In this document: positions 1 through 10,399 of the stretch, one piece after another
Layout of the letters: each line of letters opens with the position of its first letter
Numbering within the stretch: the first letter of the stretch is position 1
NCBI RefSeq assembly: GCF_027579695.1
Contig: NC_083583.1
Location: forward strand, 21,146,099 to 21,210,098
Direction: 5' to 3'
DNA: 64,000 bases
DNA from: Neoarius graeffei
Taxonomy: Eukaryota > Chordata > Actinopteri > Siluriformes > Ariidae
Translations under genes and position numbers: made by a program
Notes under the pieces: model-generated
Seen by the model: only the letters and a program-made list of their open reading frames with translations
What the model was told of the DNA's origin: nothing
Database searches by the model: none

Positions 1-1070
1 AGCCTGATTCAAGGAGATGTTAAAAATGTCTGTGAGGACATCCTTCAGCTCCTCTGCACAGTCTTTTAGCACCCAAACAGGGATGTCCGGACCCACTGCT
101 CTTGCTGAGCGCTTTCTTCATGCCAGCTGAGATACAACTCAGAACCAGGTCATGGGGGGGGGGGGGGGTTGACTTCTGTGCAAGTGTGTTGTTTAGTGCT
201 TCAAAGCATGCAAAGAAACTGTTCAGTTCATTTAGCAGAGAGATGTCATTATTACAGGCCTATGGTGGTGGTTTGTAATCCCTCAAGGTCTGAATCCCCT
301 GCCACAGACTCTATGCATCTCTTCTGTCCTTGAAGTGGTGGGTTATTTTCCTGGTGTACTGACGTTTTGCCTTCCTGATACCATGAGACAGGTTGGCTCT
401 GGCTGCTCTCAGTTCAGCCATGTCACCAGCTCTGACAGCAGCCTTCTGGATCCTCAACAGTCTGTGAATCTCTCCTGTCAGCCATGGTTTCTGGTTAGCC
501 CATGTGGTGATTGGTTTGGTAAGCATCACATCCTCAATGCATTTTGGTGATGTAGGCAGTCACAGTCTCAATGTATTCTTCTTGGTTTATGTTTTGGTTG
601 TATGTGGCTGCCTGCTTGAAATTGTCCTAGTCTTTAGTGTCAAAACAGTCCTGAAGTACAGAGATAGCACCTTCTGGCCACACACGTATCTCTTTCAGAA
701 CTGATTTAGTCACTTTCACTCTTGGCCTGAATGCTGATTTTAGCATAACTGTGATGGTGTCAGAGAGTCCAAGCAAGAGGAGGGGGGAAACCTTGTATGC
801 TCCTTTGTTGTTAGTGAAAACAAGGTCCAGTTTGTAATTTCCTCTTGTAGGGAAAGCAACATGTTGGTGTAGCTTAGGTAAAACAGTCTTTGAGTTGTCA
901 TGGTTAAAATCCCCAGCAAAAATAAGAAATCCATCTTGGTAGCCTGGTACAGTTCACTGAGTGCTGCCTCTCTGTTGCTGATACTAGGGCTGGGTGGAAT
1001 GTATACAGCTACAAACAGATTAGCTGTAAATTTCCTCAGCAGTTAAAATGGCTGGCACTTAATGATCATG
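1..1070 (-). mobile_element. L2/Jockey-like LINE fragment (endonuclease end and RT start)
   Basis: The minus strand reads as degraded pieces of a non-LTR retrotransposon ORF2. At about 740-1020 there is endonuclease-like sequence (AVYIPPS near 1000, then a GDFNH-like stretch recognisable as ILTMTTQRLF). At 311-529 lies the linker typical of fish L2/Jockey-type ORF2, with NQKPWLTGEIHRLLR and KRQYTRKI. At 1-130 the start of the RT region reads [17 protein letters not shown]-like. Several frame changes separate the pieces, so it is dead. The 3' end lies beyond the left edge of the window. A G-run (about 157-168) sits inside. The family call comes from remembered similarity, not a search. Confidence 0.75.
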
Positions 1071-1662
1071 AACTACCAGAGCAGAATAGTGTTTAGAAAC
1101 CACTCTAGTTTCCCATACTTGTCAACCCCCAGAAAATGAAACACAGTAGATCAGATTGCATGATGCAATTGTGTCCTTCTAGGGGGTTCTGCGGCCATGC
1201 CTCCTGGAAAAAGTTGAAGAAAAAAAACAGTGTAAAATGGTGCATTCTTTTACATTCTAAGTGCCATATTTGAAGGAAATTAACTGGGAAATCAGACCAA
1301 TATACTTCACAAAATGCACGTTTCTCACCATGCCTCGATGCTTTGATACATAGATGATCCAACAACAAAGCTGACTTGAACTTGTTTTCATCGCTAATCT
1401 TTTTTTCTTTGGAGTTTTCATTGTTTGTGATCACCAGAGTGTTTTTGGATTTTACAAATACTGGCGTGATTTGTTGTAACATGAGAGCTCATTGCCGATT
1501 GGCTAGAACCATAATGATATGGGGCAATAGAGTGATACAGTGGTAGAGCTGTATCACACAGCTGTATCTCACACATTTTTTTCAGTGTGAGATGATGCTA
1601 CTTCACCAAAAGGTGATTTTTTTTTCCAAACCCTTTCTACTAATCTTTACAATAAAACAGCT
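1071..1662. other. Unassigned sequence before the first SINE
   Basis: An open frame of 125 codons on minus (1105-1482) has no recognisable domain and low-complexity phenylalanine runs, so I do not call it a gene. The part at about 1575-1655 resembles the end of the Tc1-type MITE seen at 51744-52074 (shared caccaaaaggtg and taatctttac). Confidence 0.4.
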
Positions 1663-1790
1663 GCGATGACCTGCCGACTTGCCCAGGGTGTACTCTGCTT
1701 CTCGCCCATAGTCAGCTGGGATAGGCTCCAGCTTGCCCGCAACCCTGCACAGGATAAGCGGTTACGGATAATGGATGAATGGATGGATGG
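1663..1790 (+). repeat. 3' part of the tRNA-headed SINE, left flank of the duplication
   Basis: It matches the 3' half of the SINE family seen whole elsewhere: gatgacctgccgacttg, then gggataggctccagcttgc, then a tail of ggatggatgg units. Its tail differs from the gagatgagat tail of the other copies, so it is a subfamily. It ends exactly where the first duplicated unit begins. Confidence 0.8.
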
Positions 1791-1966
1791 ACAATAAAAC
1801 AGCAGTGTACTGTAAACAGTTCCTATGTCCATTTGGGATTAGTACTGCCAATATGTGGAAATCCTCAGTTTGTTGTGTTTTTGAGACCCTTATTTTAGAC
1901 AAAGTCATACCCCCTATACTTATCATGGAGTTTGTTTATGGCTCATTTGGTTCATTTTTTAAATTT
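1791..1966 (+). pseudogene. Broken 5' copy of the HCAR-like receptor gene (unit A)
   Basis: This stretch repeats the 5' leader and first codons of the receptor gene at 3213. Both read acaataaaacag, then agtactgccaa just before the ATG. The translation from about 1855 reads WKSSVCCVFETLILDK, against VNSSGCCVLETPILDK in the real gene, then PPILIMEF against PPILFIEF. Similarity fades after about 55 codons, in the first membrane helix. No other receptor helix follows. It is therefore a partial, older duplication of the gene's start, not a working gene. Confidence 0.85.
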
Positions 1967-2710
1967 AAATTCTTTAAATTTGTAACGATGACAATTAATT
2001 CAAGTAAAATATTTATTCACATGCTGAAGTAGTACATTTCAGTCTGTCAGTTGTGCCAATAATTAAATAAAATTTCCCTGGCCCTCATGATCACTAACTA
2101 CCACTTACTAACGTTGTCCCTGATCTTCAGACAGTTTGGGGCCAGGTAATTATGCACTGAATTCCATAAGCTTGAAAAAACTGCCAATTGACAAACAGCT
2201 TCCCAAACTTTGGATGTGCTCCCGGGACAACCACTACTAAATCCATCACTATCCAGAAAACAACAAACAAAAACAAGAAACAATGTAGTATACAACAACA
2301 CGTTCTCACCTACCAGAGGAAAAAGTTTATTTCCTTCAGATAAACAGGTACTAGCAGATCAATTATAAAGTTTAATGAGAAATTGGGCTTTTTTTAACCA
2401 ATGATGTAGTGCAAAATTCAAAACTATTGTTGCTATTGAGTTCAGTTAGGGCAAACTGCAACCAATTACAATTCAATTATTCAATTTTAAATTACTCAAT
2501 TTCTGAATCTGTACTCACTCTGCAACCCCACTTCAAATAAAGTGCAAAGCTTCAAAGTTCAGAAGTTGCCCACAAACATGGAAAAAGTTTGCCTTGATGT
2601 CATGGTAAATTTCAACAAAACTGACTGAGCGACAAATCCAAATCACAAAAAAACAAAAACAAATCCAGCATCCAATTATAAACATGTCTAGTTTTAAATG
2701 AGCTCCCAAT
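1967..2710. other. AT-rich spacer in unit A, no gene
   Basis: No domain or splice-supported coding sequence is visible. The same sequence is present at about 8223-8961 in unit B with scattered substitutions. The open frames here are short and have no recognisable content. Confidence 0.6.
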
Positions 2711-3082
2711 TGTTACGCTAACCAGGTGAGTACACCAGTGGTGGGGGGCAGGGGTTCTGCGTTATTTTATTTAATCAGGACAACAAAACAGCAAATACAA
2801 GCCTCCAAGGCTTTCCCAAAAAGTTTCCCAAAACACATAGTGACTTGATGAACCTTCTCCAAAAACAGCACACATCTATGACAGGCATCCCAAAACAGGC
2901 ATCTGATGCTCCCCAGAGAGGAGCAACAGCACTTTTAAACCATAGATACACCTGTATGCCAGCGTACCTAATTGGGCTAATTGCCTCGTTCCACAGCACC
3001 AGCACACCTGCAGGGGAACACACAAAGAAACATAACCATGGCCTGGGGGGAAAAGGGGCAAAGCCCAGAGGGTCGTGAAACA
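2711..3082 (-). mobile_element. Solo LTR just upstream of receptor A
   Basis: Read on minus it starts TGTTTCACGACC and ends GTTAGCGTAACA, so it has TG...CA ends. It carries an AATAAA signal about 60 bp before its end, as LTRs do. No internal retroelement sequence is attached. The flanks do not show a clear 5-bp target duplication, so the LTR call rests on its ends, size (372 bp) and poly(A) signal. It is a fossil. It lies 130 bp before the receptor ATG and points away from it. Confidence 0.7.
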
Positions 3083-3212
3083 TTATATAATATGGGCGAT
3101 GGGTGGTGAGTAGTTTGAAATTTTGTTCATCTCATTTTTTGCCTATGGTTGCACAATAAAACAGTAGTGTAGTTAAACAGTTTCTCAGTCCATCTGCATC
3201 AGTACTGCCAAC

Positions 3213-4148
3213 ATGGTAAACTCCTCAGGTTGTTGTGTTCTTGAGACCCCTATTTTAGACAAAGCCCTCCCTCCTATACTATTCATCGAGTTCATTCTTG
3301 GCACCACGGGGAACTTTATGTTCCTCTGCATGTTTGCCCTTGATGCAGCGAACTGGAAGCCAAACTCGATCTACCTGGCACACTTGTCTGTGGCCGACAC
3401 AGTTCTGCTCTTCTTCATGCCATTCAGAGCTCAATACTACATTGTGCGCCAAGACTGGATCTTTGGAGATGCCTTCTGTCGCATGCTGCTCTTCTTTATA
3501 GCAGCCAACAGGACCGCTAGCATCTTCTTTCTCACTGCTGTGGCTGTGGACCGCTATGTGAAGATTGTGCATCCACAACATCGTCTAAATCGGATGAACC
3601 TGAAGTTTGCCATGGGGGTCTCTACAGGACTATGGGCTATGGTTTTCCTTCTGATAGGTCAGATGCTGGGCTCATCACACTTTTTCAGTCGCAATAACCG
3701 CACCCAGTGCGACAGTTTTAACATATGCTTGGACAACAATCTAACAGTATTGTGGCACAGCACCTTCTTTGTGGTCCAGTTCCTTGTGCCAGGCAGCATC
3801 ATCACCTTCTGCACAGTCTGCATTACATGGCAGCTGAAAACAAAAACAATGGACACCACAGGCAAGATCAAGAGGGCTGTCCGCTTCATTTTCATTGTTG
3901 CTGTAGTCTTTTTCCTCTGCTTCTTGCCAAGCAATGCCTCACGGGTGACTATTTGGGTCCTGATGATTTGGTACGACCAGTGTTCACAGTTCACTGATCC
4001 AAATGTGGCTTTTTATTTTTCACTTTGCTTCACCTATTTCAATAGTGCGCTAAACCCACTGCTTTACTACTTTTCCACTCCTGCAGTCAGTGGGATCATC
4101 CAGAATTTTTTAAGAAAACTTAGAGGACAAAAAGAAGTGGCTTCATGA
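3213..4148 (+). CDS. HCAR/OXER1-family G-protein-coupled receptor, copy A
   Basis: Single-exon class A receptor of 311 residues. Seven hydrophobic helices lie near residues 18-43, 52-74, 87-113, 131-153, 181-206, 222-246 and 264-288. Visible marks: N34 in helix 1, D62 in helix 2, C89 for the disulphide, DRY at 113-115, FLP in helix 6, and NPLLY at 281-285. The N-terminal CC pair and PPILFIEF match hydroxycarboxylic-acid receptors (HCAR1-3). Arg100 and Arg244 fall where HCAR2 has Arg111 and Arg251, the residues that hold the ligand carboxylate, so a small-acid or fatty-acid ligand and Gi coupling are likely. The NRTAS stretch in helix 3 also resembles OXER1, so the exact orthologue is open. 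Start: first ATG, placed as in its paralogue. The C-terminal tail is very short. Confidence 0.93.
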   Translation: MVNSSGCCVLETPILDKALPPILFIEFILGTTGNFMFLCMFALDAANWKPNSIYLAHLSVADTVLLFFMPFRAQYYIVRQDWIFGDAFCRMLLFFIAANRTASIFFLTAVAVDRYVKIVHPQHRLNRMNLKFAMGVSTGLWAMVFLLIGQMLGSSHFFSRNNRTQCDSFNICLDNNLTVLWHSTFFVVQFLVPGSIITFCTVCITWQLKTKTMDTTGKIKRAVRFIFIVAVVFFLCFLPSNASRVTIWVLMIWYDQCSQFTDPNVAFYFSLCFTYFNSALNPLLYYFSTPAVSGIIQNFLRKLRGQKEVAS

Positions 4149-5033
4149 AAAGCAATGTTGCTACAGTAGCAAACATTTTTAAAATATTTTTTTTAAATGC
4201 TGTTATTACATACTAATAGAAGTGTATTTTCATTTAGTAATAAGTAATGATATGGTATGTGGCAGCTTTTTATAATTAATATTCCCTTATGAAAGCCATA
4301 GTGAACAATTTTAATACTGCACTATTATTTAGCATTTTTTTCTAGCAGTGCAAGGGCAGGTGGTTGAAGCACTAACTCTGTAAAATACTACATTAATACT
4401 ATAAGGTAATGCTGGGCAATTCCAGCATTATGTGACATCTGGCCTTAAATTGACTTGCAGAGTATTTCATCATATGCTAATCTTGACAGCAATTAGACAT
4501 ATTTGTACCCATATATTTTCATATTTGTCATGTAGTCTTTCTGGGGAATGCAGAGCAATATTCAAAAATAAGACATTCATTTGCATTTATTCATTTGCAT
4601 TTTACAGGTGGTAGTGAATTAAGAATAAGCTAAAGTAAGAATCCATTCAACCCCACATATCTAGATATTTATACAGTTTAGAATTGTGATGTATATTTCT
4701 GTTAATGTATTTAATCATGAAAGTATGCTTTATTTTTTATCAAGCTACAATTTTCTATTAATTATTAAACTCAATCTCTTATTATCTATTAATGTTTCAT
4801 TCAATTTGTTATAAGTTTAATAAAATGTGGGGGGTTTGTGCAGCACTCATTAATGGTCATTTTGTTTTAAATTTTATTAAATTTCTTGAATATAAGTCCA
4901 ATGTCAGTACTCAATGGACAATATGATTTTCCCATCTTTCACCATTTGTCTCTCATTATTATAGTTCCAGGCTGACCAGGTGACTAATAGGAACTTGGGT
5001 ATTCAAATAAAAAAAAAAAAAAAAACCCTTAAG
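4149..5033 (+). other. Receptor A 3' region with poly(A) signal
   Basis: AT-rich sequence follows the stop codon. An AATAAA at 4819-4824, followed by a G/T-rich stretch, is the best poly(A) signal, giving a 3' UTR near 0.7 kb. The matching signal in unit B is at 11049-11054. A poly(A) tract precedes the Tc1 relic. No other gene is visible. Confidence 0.5.
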
Positions 5034-5035
5034 TA

Positions 5036-7004
5036 CAGATGAGGTCAGAAGTTTACATACACTCATTATGGACATGGCTGTCAAGGCAGTATTAGGCTTT
5101 CAGTGATTTTTTTTTTTAAACTATTCATTTTCTGTGGCAGAATGATGGTACAACATACATCTTTAATGGGAAAAAAATCAGGAATTTGCTGCACAAGATT
5201 TAATTTATTTGGTTTTCTGAAATCAACAAAGGGTCAAACCTATACTTACAGGGTCAAATATTTACATACAGCACATCACTAATATTTGGTTAAATGCCCC
5301 TAAACAAGCTTTACCTTGACCAGATGCTTTTGGTAGCCAACAGCAAGCTTCTGGCAGAATTCTAGTTTAATATCAGACTGTTCTTCAAATTAATCTATTC
5401 ACTCTTCAATTTAATCTTTAATACTGAATCTAGAGTTCAATGAAATTTGTTCATTTCCTGGTATGGACCTGATTTTTAAGTGCAGTCCACATATTTTTGA
5501 TAGGGTTCAGGTAAGGACTTGGGAAGGCCATTCTAACAGCTTAATGTTAGCCTACTTTATCCATTCCACAACCAGCTTTGATGTGTTTGGGGGACACTGT
5601 CCTGTTGGAAGAGCCAACTGTGTCCAAGTTGGATTGAGGTTATGCTTAACGGTTGCTTAACAGTTGGTACAGTGTTCCTCTGATCATTGTAGCCAAACAA
5701 CTCAATCTTTGTCTCATCTGACCATAAACCTTTCCTCCAGAAGTCTTTTTCTTTGTCCATGTGATCAGCTATAAATGTTAGTCAAGCTTGAAGCTGTCAA
5801 TTTTGGAGCAGGAGCTTTTTTTCTTGGACAGTAGCCTCTCAGTCCACGGTGATGTAAAACTCGCTTGACGATAGACAGCAGCTTCCAGTTCATGGCAGGC
5901 CTGCACATCGATGTTTCCTGGATTGTTCCTGACCATCCAAACCAACACGGCAACTAATGCCGCTTTTCCACTACAAACGCGGCTGAGTCGGGCTGAGCCG
6001 TGCCGTGCTGAGTTGGGCTGAGTCGAGCTGAGCGGGGCTGTTGGAGTTGCATTTCGACTACCACCGCGCTGAACCGTGCAGGCTGGAAGTGGGTGGACAC
6101 ATTGGGTGGAGTTAGCGAAAGTGGGTGGACATCACGTGATGTCGTTAAGCGGCGCAAACAGTGACATCAGTGATCTTTTAAGCGGTAGTCTCACGACCCG
6201 AATAGTAAACAATAAACATGGAGGACATGGAGTCGTTAGTGTTGCTGGTCTTGGTGCTGTGGCTTGTTGTCACCGACAACGCCAACAGATACTGGCAAGA
6301 GCGTATAGATGAGGCGAGGCGCATAAGGCTCCAGAAATTCTCGTAATTCGTAATTATTCTTCTTCCAGGTTTGCGGTGTTTACAGATCCCAGCGTGCTCG
6401 CGGGGCGTGTGTGGGCATGTGAGGACACTCCTCCTCACCAATCAGTGCACAGGGGAGTGTCTGCTCACGCCCCCAGCCTCACTCAGCTCGGTTTGGCTCG
6501 CTTCAGCCCCACTCCAAAACCGTGCGAGTTTTGGGTGCTAAGCAGGGCTGAAGCGAGCTGAGTCGTGCTGTTTTGAGATAGTCGAAACGCGAGCCATGTC
6601 GGGCTGAAGTGAGCTGAAGCGAGCTGAAGTGAGCTGAAAAAGGGTAGTGGAAAAGGGCCATAAGAGTGACAGTTTGGGTCTTCTTCCAGACTTTGGCAAA
6701 GTGACTACACCTCCCAATAACTTGTACTTGTCAAACAAACCATTTTTATGTTGACACAGAGAAGCTACCAGTACTAGACAATCATGTTCATTAACAGGAA
6801 GTTAAGAGGCCTTGGCCTTGGCAAGTTAAAAGACGTTTTGGAACCTTCAGCACCACTGAATTAATAATCGAAGTGGGTATGTGTATATTTTTGACCCTGT
6901 ATGTATACTTTTGACCCTGTGTTGATTTCAGAAAACCCTAGATAAATTTAAATATATGACATTCATGTCCATGATGATTGTATGTAAACCTCAGACCTCA
7001 ACTA
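5036..7004 (-). mobile_element. Tc1/mariner relic in unit A, interrupted by a Harbinger element
   Basis: The left end reads TA then CAGATGAGGTCAGAAG, and the right end is its inverted match (cttctgaggt-like ends shared with Sleeping Beauty-type Tc1). Inside on minus, a transposase remnant at 5557-5760 keeps [11 protein letters not shown] and FQQDSVPQTHQSW, the catalytic-domain blocks. The reading frame is broken in several places, so it is inactive. The 703-bp insertion at 5958-6660 accounts for much of its length. Unit B has a shorter copy, so the Tc1 arrived before the duplication. Confidence 0.85.
5958..6660. mobile_element. PIF/Harbinger-type nonautonomous element
   Basis: Flanked by the 3-bp target duplication TAA (5955-5957 and 6661-6663). 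The ends are inverted repeats: TGCCGCTTTTCCACTAC at left, and TGGCCCTTTTCCACTAC when the right end is reversed. TAA targets are typical of PIF/Harbinger. The subterminal parts hold many gagctga/ggctgag units in both orientations. A 42-codon open frame from the ATG at 6218 (MEDMESLVLLVLV) could be the remnant of the transposase N terminus; that is inference. It is inserted in the Tc1 relic. Confidence 0.82.
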
Positions 7005-7828
7005 TGAATATAAAGATACAAATAAATCACTGAGTATTTAATAGATAATCTAATACATGTAGGAATTCATCATGTTAGACACCAGCCATAGCACTTTTTC
7101 TAATTAAAGTGTTATTTTTATTTTGAAAAAAGTATATAAATGCAAAATTTGTGATCAAAGTATGTAGATTGTGCAGTTGTATTGCATGGTGTCGGATATA
7201 TCAAGAGTGCATAAACACTAGTGAACAAAATGTTATGAAGCAATAAAGTATAGAAATACAAAACTCATGAACAAAAGTCATAACTTCTTGTTAAATAAAT
7301 GAATTGTACAACATTAAAGCAAATTATAATGTATATGACATACAGTATGTGTAAACAGCAGAAAGTGTCATGAGCGCACACTGTGCTGGACTGGGACTAG
7401 AGTGGCAGTGGCTGCACGCATGGAAAAGGTTTTTGAACAGCAGCGATGTCTGACAGATCACTCTGAGACCAAATATGCCAAAAATGGGCTCAGGTTTCAA
7501 AAACGGGAAGAAAACCCTGTGTTTATTAGACATGGGTGCAGGGGCAGGAGAGAGGGAACAAGCATAAGTGGAGAAAGAAATGGGGTTTTAACTAGATATT
7601 AATACATTTTGTCATCACTGTTGGCACTTTTCATGAAAGTAAGCAAAAATTACTATATAAAACAAAACATGCACACAGTGGGTAATGTATTGAACAGAGG
7701 GACACTGTGTGGCATTTTTCCTGCCCAATGTTGGAGTCAAAATTATTGGTACATAACTGGAGACACTTGTAGATGGATTTTGTTTCATTCCAAGAAAAAA
7801 AAATGTTTTAAAAAACTAATATATATAT
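7005..7828. other. Unassigned duplicated DNA, end of unit A
   Basis: No gene recognised. An open frame at 7402-7602 also exists in unit B (12778-12978), but it has no domain and is probably kept only because the duplication is recent. Confidence 0.5.
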
Positions 7829-8045
7829 GGGCGGCACGGTGGTGTAGTGGTTAGCGCTGTCGCCTCACAGCAAGAAGGTCCGGGTTCGAGCCCTGTGGCC
7901 GGCGAGGGCCTTTCTGTGCGGAGTTTGCATGTTCTCCCCATGTCCGCGTGGGTTTCCTCCAGGTGCTCCGGTTTCCCCCAAAGACATGCAGGTTAGGTTA
8001 ACATGACATGCACAGGATAAGTGGTTACGGATAATGGATGGATGG
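7829..8045 (+). repeat. Hybrid SINE at the junction of the two units
   Basis: The first about 175 bp (gggcggcacggtggtgtagt, B-box ggttcgagccc) match the head of the SINE that follows unit B at 13204. The last about 30 bp (cacaggataagtggttacgg and the ggatggatgg tail) match the end of the SINE before unit A at 1746-1790. The middle of the SINE is missing; the switch lies near 8002-8012. This is what a duplication joining two SINE copies would leave. Confidence 0.85.
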
Positions 8046-8222
8046 ACAATAAAACAGCAGTGTACTGTAAACAGTTCCTATGTTCATTTGGGATTAGTAC
8101 TGCCAATATGTGGAAATCCTCAGTTTGTTGTGTTTTTGAGACCCTTATTTTAGACAAAGTCATACCCCCTATACTTATCATGGAGTTTGTTTATGGCTCA
8201 TTTGGTTCATTTTTTAAATTTA
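8046..8222 (+). pseudogene. Broken 5' copy of the HCAR-like receptor gene (unit B)
   Basis: Duplicate of the fragment at 1791-1966, with the same NMWKSSVCCVFETL start and the same loss of similarity after about 55 codons. Present in both units, so the partial copy predates the 6.2-kb duplication. Confidence 0.85.
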
Positions 8223-8961
8223 AATTCTTTAAATTTGTAACAATGACAATTAATTCAAGTAAAATATTTGTTCACATGCTGAAGTAGTACATTTCAGTCT
8301 GTCAGTTGTGCCAATAATTAAATAAAATTTCCCTGGCCCTCACGATCACTAACTACCACTTACTAACGTTGTCCCTGATCTTCAGACGGTTTAGGGCCAG
8401 GTAATTATGCACTGAATCCCATAGGCTTGAAAAAACTGCCAATTGACAAACAGCTTCCCAAACTTTGGATGTGCTCCCGGGACAACCACTACTAAATCCA
8501 TCACTATCCAGAAAACAACAAACAAAAACAAGAAACAATGTAGTATACAACAACACGTTCTCACCTACCAGAGGAAAAAGTTTATTTCCTTCAGATAAAC
8601 AGGTACTAGCAGATCAATTATGAAGTTTAATGAGAAATTGGGCTTTTTTTAACCAATGATGTAGTGCAAAATTCAAAACTATTGTTGCTATTGAGTTCAG
8701 TTAGGGCAAACTGCAACCAATTACAATTCAATTATTCAATTTTAAATTACTCAATTTCTGAATCTGTACTCACTCTGCAACCCCACTTCAAATAAAGTGC
8801 AAAGCTTCAAAGTTCAAAGGTTGCCCACAAACAGAAAAAGTTTGCCTTGATGTCATGGTAAATTTCAACAAAACTGACTGAGCGACAAATCCAAATCACA
8901 AAAAAAAAAAAAAATCCAGCATCCAATTATAAACATGTCTAGTTTTAAATGAGCTCCCAAT
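8223..8961. other. AT-rich spacer in unit B, no gene
   Basis: Counterpart of 1967-2710. Nothing recognisable. Confidence 0.6.
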
Positions 8962-9333
8962 TGTTACGCTAACCAGGTGAGTACACCAGTGGTGGGGGGC
9001 AGGGGTTCTGTGTTATTGTATTTAATCAGGACAACAAAACAGCAAATACAAGCCTCCAAGGCTTTCCCAAAAAGTTTCCCAAAACACATAGTGACTTGAC
9101 GAACCTTCTCCAAAAACAGCACACATCTATGACAGGCATCCCAAAACAGGCATCTGATGCTCCCCAGAGAGGAGCAACAGCACTTTTAAACCATAGATAC
9201 ACCTGTATGCCAGCGTACCTAATTGGGCTAATTGCCTCGTTCCACAGCACCAGCACACCTGCAGGGGAACACACAAAGAAACATAACCACGGCCTGGGGG
9301 GAAAAGGGGCAAAGCCCAGAGGGTCGTGAAACA
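8962..9333 (-). mobile_element. Solo LTR just upstream of receptor B
   Basis: Copy of the LTR at 2711-3082, with the same TGTT...AACA ends, again 130 bp before the receptor ATG. Its presence in both units shows it landed before the duplication. Fossil. Confidence 0.7.
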
Positions 9334-9463
9334 TTATATAATATGGGCGGTGGGTGGTGAGTAGTTTGAAATTTTGTTCATCTCATTTTTTGCCTATGGT
9401 TGCACAATAAAACAGTAGTGTAGTTAAACAGTTTCTCAGTCCATCTGCATCAGTACTGCCAAC

Positions 9464-10399
9464 ATGGTAAACTCCTCAGGTTGTTGTGTTCTTGAGGCCC
9501 CTATTTTAGACAAAGCCCTCCCTCCTATACTATTCATCGAGTTCATTCTTGGCACCACGGGGAACTTTATGTTCCTCTGCATGTTTGCCCTTGATGCAGC
9601 GAACTGGAAGCCAAACTCGATCTACCTGGCACACCTGTCTGTGGCCGACACAGTTCTGCTCTTCTTCATGCCATTCAGAGCTCACTACTACATTGTGCGC
9701 CAGGACTGGATCTTTGGAGATGCCTTCTGTCGCATGCTGCTCTTCTTTGTAGCAGCCAACAGGACCGCTAGCATCTTCTTTCTCACTGCTGTGGCGGTGG
9801 ACCGCTATGTGAAGATTGTGCACCCACAACATCGTCTAAATCGGATGAACCTGAAGTTTGCCATGGGGGTCTCTACAGGACTATGGGCTGTGGTTTTCCT
9901 TCTGATAGGTCAGGTGCTGGGCTCATCACACTTTTTCAGTCTCAAGAACCGCACCCAGTGCGAGAGTTTTAACATATGCTTGGACAACAATCTAACAGTA
10001 CTGTGGCACAGCACCTTCTTTGTGGTCCAGTTCTTTGTGCCAGGCAGCATCATCACCTTCTGCACAGTCTGCATTACATGGCAGCTGAAAACAAAAACAA
10101 TGGACACCACAGGCAAGATCAAGAGGGCTGTCCGCTTCATTTTCATGGTTGCTGTGGTCTTTTTCCTCTGCTTCTTGCCAAGCACTGCCTCACGGGTGAC
10201 TGTTTGGGTCCTGATGATTTGGTACGACCAGTGTTCACAGTTCACTGATCCAAATGTGGCTTTTTATTTTTCACTTTGCTTCACCTATTTCAATAGTGCG
10301 CTAAACCCACTGCTTTACTACTTTTCCACTCCTGCAGTCAGTGGGATCATCCAGAATTTTTTAAGAAAACTTAGAGGACAAAAAGAAGTGGCTTCATGA
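9464..10399 (+). CDS. HCAR/OXER1-family G-protein-coupled receptor, copy B
   Basis: Tandem paralogue of the receptor at 3213: 311 residues, intronless, same start context (gccaacATG). It keeps C89, Arg100, DRY at 113-115, Arg244 and NPLLY at 281-285, so it should fold and signal like copy A. By eye the two proteins differ at 12 positions (10, 74, 96, 143, 151, 160, 161, 167, 191, 228, 241, 247), against about 6 silent base changes. Three of the changes (160, 161, 167) lie in the second extracellular loop, next to the ligand pocket. The frame is fully open, so it is probably a working gene. The exact family member (HCAR, OXER1 or GPR31-like) cannot be settled by eye. Confidence 0.93.
   Translation: MVNSSGCCVLEAPILDKALPPILFIEFILGTTGNFMFLCMFALDAANWKPNSIYLAHLSVADTVLLFFMPFRAHYYIVRQDWIFGDAFCRMLLFFVAANRTASIFFLTAVAVDRYVKIVHPQHRLNRMNLKFAMGVSTGLWAVVFLLIGQVLGSSHFFSLKNRTQCESFNICLDNNLTVLWHSTFFVVQFFVPGSIITFCTVCITWQLKTKTMDTTGKIKRAVRFIFMVAVVFFLCFLPSTASRVTVWVLMIWYDQCSQFTDPNVAFYFSLCFTYFNSALNPLLYYFSTPAVSGIIQNFLRKLRGQKEVAS

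Larger units (their letters stand above)
1791..7828. repeat. Tandem duplication, unit A
   Basis: Unit A holds, in order: the broken receptor start, about 700 bp of AT-rich sequence, a solo LTR, the receptor gene, its 3' UTR, a Tc1 relic with a Harbinger insertion, and about 800 bp of unassigned DNA. All of it recurs in the same order at 8046-13203, apart from the Harbinger element. Offsets between matching points are 6251-6267 bp. By eye the two coding regions differ at about 18 of 936 bases; the flanks look similarly close, with extra small indels. Confidence 0.92.

Noticed and set aside
1105-1482. 125-codon minus frame
   Set aside because: No domain, phenylalanine runs from A-rich DNA, no splice or homologue support.
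3279-3994. Antisense frames opposite the receptor gene (also 9530-10245)
   Set aside because: Shadows of a well-supported gene; no recognisable protein.
7402-7602. 66-codon frame kept in both duplicates (also 12778-12978)
   Set aside because: Conserved only because the duplication is recent; no domain.
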